NCBI GenBank assembly: GCA_963847675.1
Contig: CAWKAP010000008.1
Coordinates: 124,001 to 188,000 of the forward strand
DNA from: JADJWR01 sp963847675
GTDB taxonomy: Bacteria; Pseudomonadota; Gammaproteobacteria; Burkholderiales; Burkholderiaceae_F
DNA length: 64,000 nt
Direction: 5' to 3'
Positions 49,530 through 58,735 of this stretch are shown piece after piece (positions within the stretch are counted from its first letter, which is position 1; every line of letters begins with the position of its first letter). Made by a program: the position numbers and the translations under genes. The notes under the pieces were generated by a model. The model was given only the letters and a program-made list of their open reading frames with translations, did not search any database and was not told the origin of the DNA.

Positions 49530-50138
49530 CTACTTCTTCTTCGCCGGCGTCTGCGCCTGCTGCAACTGGGCGCGCTCAGGCGTCGGCTTCATGGCGAAAT
49601 TCAGCGAGAAATCGAACAGCCTGCGCTGCACGCCGGGCGGCTGCTGCGTCGAAAGGCGGATCTCCACGAGTTCGGGGCGCTCCAGGAACTTCGAATTGGC
49701 CTGCAGATTGCGAAGGAACTCGGACACGCGCTCGTTGGAGGCGGCCCAGCCGGCAACGTTGACCTTCCTTCCGTCCTGCTTCACCGCCCTCAGGTAGATC
49801 CCCTCCGGCACCTGTCGCGTCAGTTCGTCCATCAGGTACACGGGCTGGTTGCGATCCGCCTGCAAGTCCTCGACGGCCTGCTGCCGCGCCCGAAGCGCCT
49901 CGATTTCCTGGCGCAGCGTGGCAATTTCCCTGATCTGAAGGTCGAGCTTGCGGTTCTCGGCGGTGATGAAGTCATTGCGTTCCCGCTGGCTCGTGATCTG
50001 TCCCTGCTGCACGCTCCAGACGGCTGCGACCAGCCCGACGCCGACGAACAGGCTGATGGCCGTGAAGAAGAAGAAGGCCCTCTTCTGCCGCTCACGCCGC
50101 TCGGCGCGGTGCGGCAGCAGATTGACGCGGATCCTCAT
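49530..50138 (-). CDS. pilN: Type IV pilus assembly protein PilN
   Basis: Inner-membrane partner of PilM and PilO. The 202 residues start with the PilM-binding motif MRIRVNLLPHRAERRERQK. A membrane span (AFFFFTAISLFVGVGLVAAVW), a coiled coil, and the periplasmic ferredoxin-like domain (PEGIYLRAVKQDGRKVNVAGWA) follow. The C-terminus ends in a KTPAKKK-like basic tail. It is 76 bp after pilM. Confidence 0.95.
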   Translation of the reverse strand: MRIRVNLLPHRAERRERQKRAFFFFTAISLFVGVGLVAAVWSVQQGQITSQRERNDFITAENRKLDLQIREIATLRQEIEALRARQQAVEDLQADRNQPVYLMDELTRQVPEGIYLRAVKQDGRKVNVAGWAASNERVSEFLRNLQANSKFLERPELVEIRLSTQQPPGVQRRLFDFSLNFAMKPTPERAQLQQAQTPAKKK

Positions 50139-50214
50139 GCGGCCCCCCGTGCGCGCGCGGGATCCTGCCCGCCGGGCGGGCCCGCCGCCTTCTCCACGCA
50201 GATCCTCGGCAGAC

Positions 50215-51294
50215 TCACGAGTCGAACCTCCGCATCGCCAGACCGCAGGGCGTCAACAGTGACGGCGCATCGAGCCGCAACTGCTTCTCGCGCACGCCGC
50301 CGGCGATTTCCATGCCCTTGAACGGCGAAACCACCGAAGTGGGCACTTGCGACCGCTCCATGAGTTCGTCGGCCAGACCCGCCAGGACCGCTGACCCGCC
50401 GGCCAGCATGATCTGGTCGATCCGCGTATACGGCGTCGAGGTGAAGAAGAACTGCAGCGCCCGAGTGATCTCGGTCACCGCCGTCTCGACGAACGGCCGC
50501 AGGACATCCGATTCGTAACTGGCCGGAAGATCGCCGGTGCGCTTTTTCTGCTCGGCGTCGTCGACCGAAATGCCGTAGGCGCGGGCGATGTCGCTCGTCA
50601 GTTGCTGGCCGCCGAAGGGTTGGTCGCGTTCGTAGATCGCCTCGCCGTCGTGCATCACGGTGGCAACCGTGGCGTTGGCGCCAAGATAGAAGGCGGCGAT
50701 CACCAGCCCTTCGCCACGGTTCGGCAACTGCTCGATCAGGCGTTCGAGGGCGCCCCGCATGGCATAGGACTCGACGTCGATCACCACCGGCTTGAGGCCG
50801 GCCATCTGTGCGACCGCCATCCTGTCCTCGACCTTTTCCTTGCGCGAGGCCGCGATCAGCACCTCGACATCGTCCGGCGCGTTCGGGATCGCCCCCAGCA
50901 CCTGGAAGTCAAGGCTCACTTCATCGAGCGCAAAGGGTATGTACTGGTTGGCCTCGCTTTCGACCTGCATTTCCATCTCGTCGTCGCGGAGATTTGCAGG
51001 CAGGGCAATGCGCTTGGTGATGACCGCCGACGACGGCAGGGCCATCGCCACATGCTTGATCCGCGTACCCGAGCGTCGCCAGGCGCGCTTGACGGCCTCG
51101 GCGACCACGTCGATCTTGTCGAAATTGCCGTCAACGACCGCACCGCGGGGCAGCGGCTCGATCGCGTAACGCTCGAGGCGAATCGCCCCCGGTGTCGGCT
51201 GAGACAATTCGACGAGTTTCACACTCGACGAGCCGATGTCCAGTCCGACCAGCGGTGGCGTCTTGCTCGTTAACAAGGGCAACTCAAATGCCAA
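50215..51294 (-). CDS. pilM: Type IV pilus assembly ATPase-like PilM (actin fold)
   Basis: Cytoplasmic actin-like protein that binds ATP and the PilN N-terminus. The core starts PPLVGLDIGSSSVKLVEL (phosphate-1 loop), followed by VAMALPSSAVITKRIALP, YIPFALDEVSLDFQVLG, and the second nucleotide loop DQIMLAGGSAVLAGL. There is no ATG near the conserved start; a TTG at 51294 with GGGAG seven bases upstream gives 359 residues and is preferred, while a TTG 39 bases further upstream is the longest option. First gene of pilMNOPQ. Confidence 0.92.
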   Translation of the reverse strand: MAFELPLLTSKTPPLVGLDIGSSSVKLVELSQPTPGAIRLERYAIEPLPRGAVVDGNFDKIDVVAEAVKRAWRRSGTRIKHVAMALPSSAVITKRIALPANLRDDEMEMQVESEANQYIPFALDEVSLDFQVLGAIPNAPDDVEVLIAASRKEKVEDRMAVAQMAGLKPVVIDVESYAMRGALERLIEQLPNRGEGLVIAAFYLGANATVATVMHDGEAIYERDQPFGGQQLTSDIARAYGISVDDAEQKKRTGDLPASYESDVLRPFVETAVTEITRALQFFFTSTPYTRIDQIMLAGGSAVLAGLADELMERSQVPTSVVSPFKGMEIAGGVREKQLRLDAPSLLTPCGLAMRRFDS

Positions 51295-51741
51295 GGCGAC
51301 GCTCCCGGGCGCGCAGCTCGTCTCGACAGCCAAGCCCTAGGGACAAAGGACGAAACCTGGCCAAGAAGGAAACCGTCCGACAGAGGCCTCTAGCAGGCTC
51401 AGGCCTCGGCGAGATTTTCCCTTAATTTTCGAGCGTTTACCGCGAGTTTGTTGGATGCTACTTGAAATGCTATCAACAAGACTCAAACATCCACAAGCCC
51501 TACGTACGGACGATCAAAGCGTCGGCGACATGGACGATGCCCATCGGCCTAGGCCGGGGGAGGACTCAGTCGCCTGCAACCCGGGCAATGAGCGGCGGGC
51601 ACAGGGCTTAGACTCCGCTCTCCACGCTGCGTCGTCCGGTGGGAGGAACGTGGTTCCGGGGTGCCTGGCACGCCCGCCAATCCAACTGTTTCGACTGCCC
51701 CTCTGGTGTCCAACCGGTCTTCAGAATCCCAAGCTGCGCTG
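51295..51741. other. Intergenic promoter region between divergent pilM and mrcA
   Basis: A 447-bp gap between the pilus operon and mrcA. The stretch at about 51413-51500 is clearly AT-rich against its surroundings and probably carries the pilM promoter, but no confident -35/-10 pair can be assigned. Small ORFs here lack homology. Confidence 0.5.
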
Positions 51742-54082
51742 ATGCAGCATTTGCGCAACGCTCCGCCTTGGGCGCGGGCCCTCTTGGGCGCAGTTGCGGT
51801 TGGTACGGCAGGGCTGGCCGCCGCCGCCCTCCTTGCCGGCGTTCGTCTTCGCGCTCGCTTATGCGAATCTTCCGTCCATCGACACGCTGACCGACTACCA
51901 GCCGCGCATTCCGCTGCGGGTCTGGACCGCGGACGGCATTCTGATCGGCGAGTTCGGGGAGGAACGTCGCGACTATGTGCCGATCCAGGACGTGCCGAAA
52001 CGCGTGCAACAGGCAATCCTGGCAGCTGAGGACGACGCGTTTTACCGCCATCGCGGCGTCGACTACTCGGGCCTCGTACGGGCGATGTTCGCCAATTTCG
52101 CGTCCGGACGGCGTGGCCAGGGCGGCAGCACGATCACGATGCAGGTCGCCCGTAACTTCTACCTCAGTTCGGAGCGCAGTTACCTGCGCAAGCTGTACGA
52201 GATTGCGCTGGCCCTCAAGATCGAGTCTGAATTGTCCAAGGACCGGATCCTGGAGGTTTATGTCAACCAGATCTTCCTCGGTCAGCGGGCCTACGGCTTC
52301 TCCGCGGCAGCGCAGACCTACTTCGGCAAGAAACTTTCGGAGCTGACTGTCGCCGAGGCGGCCATGCTTGCCGGCTTGCCGGCGGCACCCAGCGCCTACA
52401 ACCCCTGGGTCAACCCGCGTCGGGCCAAGGGGCGGCAGCAGTACGTGTTGTCGCGCATGTTGCAGCTTGGCTTCATTTCACCAACCGAACACGACGAAGC
52501 GGCTGCCGAGCCGTTCAAACCGCGCCAGGCGCTCGCCGCCTATTCGCCGAACTCGACACGTTCGCTGCTGCATGCGCAATACGCGGCCGAAATGGTGCGG
52601 CAGGCCCTGTTCGAAACGTTCCGCGAGGAAACCTACACGCTCGGTCTGAACGTCTACACGACGCTGGTCAGCGGCGAGCAGCTGGCGGCGCACGAGGCGG
52701 TACGCAACCAGGTTCTCACCTACGATCGCCGCTACGGCTACCGCGGACCAGAGGCTTTCATCGAGCTTCCGTCCGACCCCGCGCAGCGTGACCAGCGCAT
52801 CGAGGATGCGATCGTCGAGGCCATCGACAGCCCGAACCTGTTTCCGGCCGTAGTCGTCGAAGCGACGCCGAAGCGTGTCAGAGCGGTCATCCAGGGGGGG
52901 GAGTCGATCGAAATTGTCGGCGAGGGCCTGCGTTTCGCCGCCCGCTCGCTCGACCCGAAAGCCCAGCCTGCCCGACGTATTGCGCCCGGCGCGCTGGTCC
53001 GCGTTGCCCGCCATGGCAAGGGTTACTGGGAGATCGTGCAACTGCCGCAGGTCGAGGCCGCGTTCGTCGCGGCTGATTCGCGCGATGGCTCGGTGCGCGC
53101 GCTGGTCGGGGGCTTCGACTTCAACCTGAACAAGTTCAACCATGCCACGCAGGCATGGAGGCAGCCGGGCTCAAGCTTCAAACCGTTCGTCTACTCGGCG
53201 GCCCTCGAGCAGGGTTTCACGCCCAGCACGCTGATCAACGACGCCCCGTTCGCCGTCGACCCGGCGGAAACCGGCGGCCAGCCGTGGGAGCCGAAGAACT
53301 ACGACGGCAAGTTCGACGGCCCGCTGCGCTTGCGCCAGGCGCTGGCCCGCTCGAAGAACCTGGTGTCGATCCGGGTGATCAAGGCAATCGGGCCGCAGAA
53401 TGCGCAGAAGCACATCGCCCGTTTCGGATTCGAGCCGGCCAAGCACCCCCCGTTTCTCACCATGGCCCTGGGCGCCGGCTCGGTCACCGCCTGGCAGATG
53501 GCTGGCGCCTACGCGGTGTTCGCCAACGGCGGCTTCCGGGTGCCGCTGGTGCTGATCGACCGGGTCACCGATTCACGCGGCCGCGTGATCATGACTGCGC
53601 AGCGAACGAGGGCCGGCGACGAGAGCGCCCGTGTTCTGGACGCGCGCAATGCCTTTGTGATGGACAGCCTGCTGAAGGACGTTACGCGCTATGGCACAGC
53701 GGCCAGTGCCGCGCGTCTGCGCCGCGACGACATCGCAGGCAAGACAGGCACCACCAACGATTCGCACGATGCCTGGTTCGCCGGCTACGGCGGCGGCATC
53801 GTTGCCGTGTCGTGGATGGGCTTCGACCAGCCACGACCCCTCGGCGACCGGGAGACCGGAGGTGGCCTGGCGCTGCCGATCTGGATTTCCTATATGGCCC
53901 GGGTTCTGCCCAATAGGCCGCCGATATTCCGCGAGGAACCGGAAGGCATTGTCAATGTCGGTGGCGAGGTCTACTTCGCGGAGTTCCAGCCAGGCCACGG
54001 CGTGGCCGCTGTCGGCCTGGAAGATGCCCTCCCCGGCGGCGCGCCGGGCACAAGTGCAAAGGTGCGCGAGCAGATCTTCTGA
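51742..54082 (+). CDS. mrcA: Penicillin-binding protein 1A, bifunctional transglycosylase/transpeptidase (single-base frameshift)
   Basis: Class A PBP that polymerises and cross-links peptidoglycan. The N-terminal membrane anchor (ALLGAVAVGTAGLAAAALLA, from the ATG at 51742) is one frame away from the rest (FVFALAYANLPSIDTLTDYQ onward). Removing one G near 51835-51841 (GCCGGCG to GCCGCG) gives a continuous 779-residue protein. The GT51 domain has LAAEDDAFYRHRGVDY and GGSTITMQVARNFYL. The transpeptidase has the SxxK serine in QPGSSFKPFVY, SKN in ARSKNLVSIRV and KTGTT in IAGKTGTTNDSHDAWF. It converges on cyaY, eight bases away. Confidence 0.93.
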
Positions 54083-54090
54083 ATAGAGCC

Positions 54091-54417
54091 TCAACGGGCT
54101 CGAAGCAGGACTGCCACGCCCCCTTGCGCGGAAACCAGCCGCGACAGGGCAGCGAAGAGCTCCGAACCGTCGCGTGTGTCGCGCCAGGCCCCGTCGGTCC
54201 ATTCGAAGTGATACCCGCCGCTTTTCGCCGCAATCCAGAGCTGCCGGGTCGGCGTCTGACTGTTGACGATGATCTTCGAGCCGTCGTCCAGTTCCAGCGT
54301 CAGGACGTTGCCGGTGCGCGCCGTCTCGATGTCGGCGTCGCAGGCCTCCACAGCGGCCTCGATTTCATCGAGAGTGCGTTCGGCGGCCGCGAGGAAGTCG
54401 GATTCGTTCATGCCCAT
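54091..54417 (-). CDS. cyaY: Iron-donor/frataxin-like protein CyaY
   Basis: Bacterial frataxin that binds iron and tunes iron-sulfur cluster assembly. The 108 residues from the ATG at 54417 (MGMNESDFLAAAERTLDEIE) show the acidic first helix and the strand motif NVLTLELDDGSKIIVNSQTPTRQLWIAAKSGG with WTDGAWRDTRDGSELFAALS. GAGG lies nine bases upstream; an ATG two codons on is also possible. It starts 14 bp from divergent lptM. Confidence 0.95.
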   Translation of the reverse strand: MGMNESDFLAAAERTLDEIEAAVEACDADIETARTGNVLTLELDDGSKIIVNSQTPTRQLWIAAKSGGYHFEWTDGAWRDTRDGSELFAALSRLVSAQGGVAVLLRAR

Positions 54418-54431
54418 GCTAGATTGCCTCG

Positions 54432-54584
54432 ATGCTCCGCTGGTTGTGTTCGATTGTATTGACTGTCGCCACTGTTGCGGCCTGCGGCCAGAAGGGTCCC
54501 CTCGTGCTGCCCGAGGAGGCGCGCCGCAAGCAGGCGCCGCCGCCTGCGCATGACGTGCCTGCGGTGCAGGAGCATCGGCAGTGA
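54432..54584 (+). CDS. lptM: LptM (YifL-like) LPS-translocon maturation lipoprotein
   Basis: A 50-residue lipoprotein. Its lipobox TVAAC-GQKGPLVLP carries the conserved GQKGPL motif of LptM, which helps oxidative maturation of the LptDE translocon. The remainder is Pro/Ala/charged and short. The TGA overlaps the lysA GTG as GTGA, so lysA is translationally coupled. The lptM-lysA order beside cyaY is conserved in proteobacteria. Confidence 0.85.
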   Translation: MLRWLCSIVLTVATVAACGQKGPLVLPEEARRKQAPPPAHDVPAVQEHRQ

Positions 54585-55861
54585 ACACGCGGCTGGCCGC
54601 ACGGCCGGTTGAGGCGTTCGCTCGCCGGGATGGCAAGCTGGCCTGCGAAGGCGTGCTGCTCGAGGCCATCGCCGAAAGATTCGGCACGCCGACCTACGTG
54701 TACTCGCGCGCGGCGATCGAAAGCGCATTCACGGCCTACACCGCTGCGCTCCAGGACCGACCCTCGCTGGTCTGCTATGCGATGAAGGCGAACTCGAACC
54801 TCGCCGTGCTCAACCTCCTCGCACGCGCCGGCTGCGGCTTCGACATCGTTTCGGGCGGTGAACTGGCCCGGGTGATTGCTGCCGGCGGCGATCCGCGCAA
54901 GGTGGTGTTCTCGGGTGTCGGCAAGACCGAGGCAGAAATCGACCGCGCGCTTGCCGCCGGCATCCTGTGCTTCAACCTCGAGTCGGTGGCCGAACTCGAG
55001 ATGGTCGAGCGCGTCGCCGCAGCAACCGGCCGGCGCGCCCGCGTGTCCGTGCGCGTCAACCCGGATGTCGATCCGAAGACGCACCCGTACATCTCGACCG
55101 GACTCCGGTCCAACAAGTTCGGCGTTGCGTATGCCGACACGCTGCCGCTCTACCGAAGGGCGGCGACGATGCCTCATATCGAAGTCGTGGGCATCGATTG
55201 CCACATCGGCTCCCGGATCGGCGACGTCGCGCCATACCTGGAGGCCGCCGACCGGCTGCTCGATCTCGTCGACGCACTGGCCAGCGAGCGCATCGAGCTC
55301 GCCCACATCGACTTTGGCGGCGGACTCGATATCCGTTACCGCGACGAGCGTCCGCCGGCAGCGGCCGAACTCATCGGCGCGCTGATGGCGCGGGTCGACG
55401 CAAGAGGTCACGGCGACAAGGTGCTGATGTTCGAGCCGGGCCGGTCGATCGTCGGCCCGGCCGGTGCCCTGCTCACGCGCGTGAACATCGTCAAGCCGGG
55501 ACAGGAGAAGAACTTCCTCGTCGTCGACGCGGGAATGAACGACCTCGTCCGGCCGTCGCTGTACGACGCGTGGATGGAGGTGCAGCCGGTCGCGCAGCGC
55601 GATGGCCCGGCGCACACGTACGACATCGTCGGCCCGATCTGCGAGTCGGGCGACTGGCTGGCGCGAGAGCGGCAACTGGCCGCGGCACCGGGCGACCTGC
55701 TGGCCATCCTCGGCGCCGGCGCGTACGGCATGAGCATGGCCAGCAACTACAACTCCCGCGGCCGGGCGGCGGAAGTCATGGTCGACGGCGCCAGGTTCTA
55801 CGAGGTCCGTCGCCGCGAGACTGTCGAGGAGTTGTTCGCGCTCGAGTCCGTGCTGCCGTAG
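54581..55861 (+). CDS. lysA: Diaminopimelate decarboxylase
   Basis: Last step of lysine biosynthesis: PLP-dependent decarboxylation of meso-diaminopimelate. The 426 residues from the GTG at 54581 show the PLP Lys in LVCYAMKANSNLAVL, the barrel motif FDIVSGGELARVIAAG, HIGSRIGD, the glycine loop HIDFGGGLDIRY, the C-terminal Cys in GPICESGDWLA, and GAYGMSMASNYNSR. The 3' end overlaps convergent msrQ by 64 bases. Confidence 0.96.
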   Translation: MNTRLAARPVEAFARRDGKLACEGVLLEAIAERFGTPTYVYSRAAIESAFTAYTAALQDRPSLVCYAMKANSNLAVLNLLARAGCGFDIVSGGELARVIAAGGDPRKVVFSGVGKTEAEIDRALAAGILCFNLESVAELEMVERVAAATGRRARVSVRVNPDVDPKTHPYISTGLRSNKFGVAYADTLPLYRRAATMPHIEVVGIDCHIGSRIGDVAPYLEAADRLLDLVDALASERIELAHIDFGGGLDIRYRDERPPAAAELIGALMARVDARGHGDKVLMFEPGRSIVGPAGALLTRVNIVKPGQEKNFLVVDAGMNDLVRPSLYDAWMEVQPVAQRDGPAHTYDIVGPICESGDWLARERQLAAAPGDLLAILGAGAYGMSMASNYNSRGRAAEVMVDGARFYEVRRRETVEELFALESVLP

Positions 55862-56511
55862 CGCCGCCGGACCGAGCTCAGCAGCCGGACGCCGAGCAGC
55901 AGGCCGATGACGATCGCGTAGGCAAGCGGCTCACTGACATCGTTCTTGGCGGCCCGTTGCCACCAGAAGTGCAGGACGGCGAGCCCCGCGACGACGTATA
56001 CGAGGCGGTGCAGGCGCTGCCAGTTGCGGCCACCGAGGCGCCGCACCCAGCCGTTGCTGGACGTGATCGCAAGCGGAACGAGCAGCAGCAGGGTCAATGC
56101 ACCCATGGTGATGTACGGCCGTTTCAGCACGTCCTTCCAGATCGCCGCCACGTCGAACCACTGGTCGAGCCACAGGTAGGCGCACAGATGCAGCACCGCG
56201 TAGAAGAAAACGAACAGGCCGAACATGCGCCGCAGCCGCAGCGGCCAGGCCCAGCCGGTCGCCAGCCGCAACGGCGTGATCGACAGCGTGACGACCAGCG
56301 CGACGAGCGTCCACGTGCCGAGCGAACGAATCACGAATTCGACCGGGTTGGCGCCCAGCCCTGCATTGAAACCGAGCAAGAACAGGCGCGCCAACGGCAG
56401 CAGCGCGGCCACGAACAGCGCCGCCTGCAGCCGTGCGAAGACGCGCGGCGCGAGCACCGGGGGTATGCGCGACGAAAGCCGGGCCAGCAGCGGACCCTGC
56501 CGCGGGATCAC
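55798..56511 (-). CDS. msrQ: MsrQ, haem-containing membrane subunit of the MsrPQ system
   Basis: Flavocytochrome-like membrane protein (YedZ) that passes quinone/flavin electrons to MsrP. The 237 residues show six hydrophobic spans and the family haem ligands in FYAVLHLCAYLW and LHRLVYVVAGLAVLHFWW. The GTG at 56511, 10 bp after msrP, is the longest supported start. The last 21 codons overlap the lysA 3' end on the other strand; the tail (TDSSANNSSTVSRRRTS) is unlike the family and may just be read-through of the lysA antisense. Confidence 0.92.
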   Translation of the reverse strand: MIPRQGPLLARLSSRIPPVLAPRVFARLQAALFVAALLPLARLFLLGFNAGLGANPVEFVIRSLGTWTLVALVVTLSITPLRLATGWAWPLRLRRMFGLFVFFYAVLHLCAYLWLDQWFDVAAIWKDVLKRPYITMGALTLLLLVPLAITSSNGWVRRLGGRNWQRLHRLVYVVAGLAVLHFWWQRAAKNDVSEPLAYAIVIGLLLGVRLLSSVRRRYGSTDSSANNSSTVSRRRTS

Positions 56512-56521
56512 GGCGACGGAT

Positions 56522-57475
56522 TCAGAACCAGCGCTTCAGGTCCATGCCCGCGTACAACGCGGCAACCTGGTCGCCGTAGCCGTTGAACATCAATGTCGGT
56601 CGTCGGCGATTGAAGAGCCCGTCGTCGCCGAGGCGCCGCTCACTGGCCTGGCTCCAGCGCGGATGATCGACGTTCGGATTGACGTTCGAGTAGAAGCCGT
56701 ACTCTTTTGGCGCCGACTTGTGCCAGCTGTTCACCGGCTGCCGTTCGACGAAGCGGATGCGTACCAGTGACTTCGCACTCTTGAAGCCGTATTTCCACGG
56801 CACGACGATTCGCACAGGCGCGCCGTTCTGGTTGGGCAGCACTTCACCATACAGGCCGAAGGTGAGCAGGGTCAGCGGATGCATGGCTTCATCCATGCGC
56901 AGGCCCTCGACGTAGGGCCAGTCCAGCACGCGCGATGGGAGCCCGGGCATCTGCTGCGGGTCAGCCAGCGTGGTGAACTCGACGAACTTCGCGTTGCCGG
57001 TGGGCTCGACGCGCCTGATCAGTTCGGCAAGCGGATAGCCGACCCACGGCACCACCGCCGACCAGGCTTCGACGCAGCGCAGGCGGTAGATGCGCTCCTC
57101 CTGCGGCGCCAGCCTGAGCAGGTCGTCGATGTCGAACGTGCGCGGCCGGCGTACCTCGCCGTCGACGGCAACCTGCCACGGGCGCGTCTTCAGCCGCGCT
57201 GGCGCGCTGCGCGCTGGATCTTCCTTCTCCGTGCCGAACTCGTAGAAGTTGCAGTAGTTGGTGACAAGTTCATACGGCGTGGCCCGCTCCATCGTCGACA
57301 GCGGGCTCTGCTTCGCCGTCAGCTTCTGCGAAGACGGATTGCGGGCAGCCGCCCGGCCCGCGGCGCCCAGCACGCCGGCGGCGATCGCGGCCTGCACCAA
57401 AGCCCTGCGGTCGCGCCAGAGGCGCGGCGGGGTGATCTCGGAGGGTGCAATGTCCGTTTGGCGGTGAATCAGCAT
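56522..57475 (-). CDS. msrP: MsrP, periplasmic molybdopterin methionine-sulfoxide reductase
   Basis: Repairs oxidised methionine in periplasmic proteins. From the ATG at 57475 the protein has 317 residues: a twin-arginine signal (WRDRRALVQAAIAAGVLGAAGRAAA), then TPYELVTNYCNFYEFGTEK. The molybdenum-ligand Cys sits in RLRCVEAWSAVVPWVGYPL. NQNGAPVRIVVPWKYGFKSAKSL and the C-terminal NGYGDQVAALYAGMDLKRWF follow. It is upstream of msrQ and divergent from guaC. Confidence 0.95.
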   Translation of the reverse strand: MLIHRQTDIAPSEITPPRLWRDRRALVQAAIAAGVLGAAGRAAARNPSSQKLTAKQSPLSTMERATPYELVTNYCNFYEFGTEKEDPARSAPARLKTRPWQVAVDGEVRRPRTFDIDDLLRLAPQEERIYRLRCVEAWSAVVPWVGYPLAELIRRVEPTGNAKFVEFTTLADPQQMPGLPSRVLDWPYVEGLRMDEAMHPLTLLTFGLYGEVLPNQNGAPVRIVVPWKYGFKSAKSLVRIRFVERQPVNSWHKSAPKEYGFYSNVNPNVDHPRWSQASERRLGDDGLFNRRRPTLMFNGYGDQVAALYAGMDLKRWF

Positions 57476-57637
57476 AGGGCGCTTCCGTGGCGGCTGTCGA
57501 TCCAAGAGTCGGCCGCAAGAAGCGAACCTTACAGCCCCATCCTGCGCCCCCTGGTGGAATAACCCGCACGAATGGCCGAAATTCCCGCCACGCAAACCCT
57601 AAACTTGCCGCGCCGCACTCCCCCGGAGAGAGCAAGG

Positions 57638-58678
57638 ATGCATATCGAACACGAGGTCAAGCTCGACTACAAGGACGTTCTGATTCGGCCCAAGCGGTCG
57701 ACGCTGACCTCGCGCAGCGAGGTGGACATCACGCGCGAGTTCGAATTCCGCCACGCCAAGGAACCATACCGCGGCATTCCGATCATCGCTGCCAACATGG
57801 ACACCATCGGCACCTTCGAAATGGCCAGGGCGCTCGATCCCTTCGGGCTGTCGACCTCGCTGCACAAGCACTACGGCATCGACGAGTACGTCGGCTTCTT
57901 CAAAGGGCTCGAGCGCAAGCAGGCGGCCTTCTATTCCATGGGCATAACACGGGCCGACGAGGAAAAGTTCGAGCGGCTCGTGCAGGCGGCTCCCGGCGCG
58001 GTGCAGTACGTGTGCATCGACGTCGCCAACGGCTATCACGAGAACTTCGTCACCTTCGTGACGCGCCTGCGCAGCCGCCATCCGGATCTGGTGATCATGG
58101 CGGGAAACGTCGTGACAGGCGAGATGACGGAGGAATTGATCCTTTCAGGAGCTGACATCGTCAAAGTCGGCATCGGCCCCGGCTCGGTGTGCACCACGCG
58201 CAACCTCACCGGCGTCGGTTACCCGCAACTGTCGGCAGTGATCGAGTGCGCCGACGCCGCGCACGGGCTCGGCGGTCACATCTGCGCCGACGGCGGCTGC
58301 GCCTCGCCGGGCGACGTCGCCAAGGCCTTTGGCGGCGGCGCGGACTTCGTCATGCTCGGCGGCATGCTGGCCGGCCACGACGAATGCGGCGGAGAGACTG
58401 TCGAGCGCAACGGCGAGCGCCTGCAGCGCTTCTACGGCATGAGCAGCCGCACGGCGATGGAGTTGTATTCCGGCGGTGTTGCCGAGTACCGGGCCGCCGA
58501 GGGCAGGGAGGTTCTGGTGCCGTATCGCGGCGAGGTGGCGCGCACGGTTCAGGACATCCTCGGCGGGGTGCGCTCGGCCTGCACCTATGTCGGCGCCCGC
58601 CGACTGAAGGAACTGTCGAAGCGGACGACCTTCATCCGCGTCACTCAGCAGCTCAATGAAACCTTCGGCCGGCGGTAG
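57638..58678 (+). CDS. guaC: GMP reductase
   Basis: NADPH-dependent deamination of GMP to IMP. The 346 residues from the ATG at 57638 match the Escherichia coli-type enzyme closely (LDYKDVLIRPKRSTLTSRSEV, IIAANMDTIGTFEMA). The catalytic Cys is in KVGIGPGSVCTTRNLTGVGYP, and GADFVMLGGMLAGHDECGGE and YRGEVARTVQDILGGVRSACTY follow. GGAGAGAGCAAGG lies before the ATG; an in-frame upstream ATG at 57572 is not needed. Confidence 0.96.
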   Translation: MHIEHEVKLDYKDVLIRPKRSTLTSRSEVDITREFEFRHAKEPYRGIPIIAANMDTIGTFEMARALDPFGLSTSLHKHYGIDEYVGFFKGLERKQAAFYSMGITRADEEKFERLVQAAPGAVQYVCIDVANGYHENFVTFVTRLRSRHPDLVIMAGNVVTGEMTEELILSGADIVKVGIGPGSVCTTRNLTGVGYPQLSAVIECADAAHGLGGHICADGGCASPGDVAKAFGGGADFVMLGGMLAGHDECGGETVERNGERLQRFYGMSSRTAMELYSGGVAEYRAAEGREVLVPYRGEVARTVQDILGGVRSACTYVGARRLKELSKRTTFIRVTQQLNETFGRR

Positions 58679-58735
58679 TTCTCAACGCCGGTTCAACCGC
58701 CGAAACGCAACGTGGGCCTCCGGCGCGCTGGCGCT

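Noticed and set aside
51455..51742. Small plus-strand ORF just before mrcA
   Set aside because: No homology, signal or ribosome site; its end coincides with the mrcA start only by chance.
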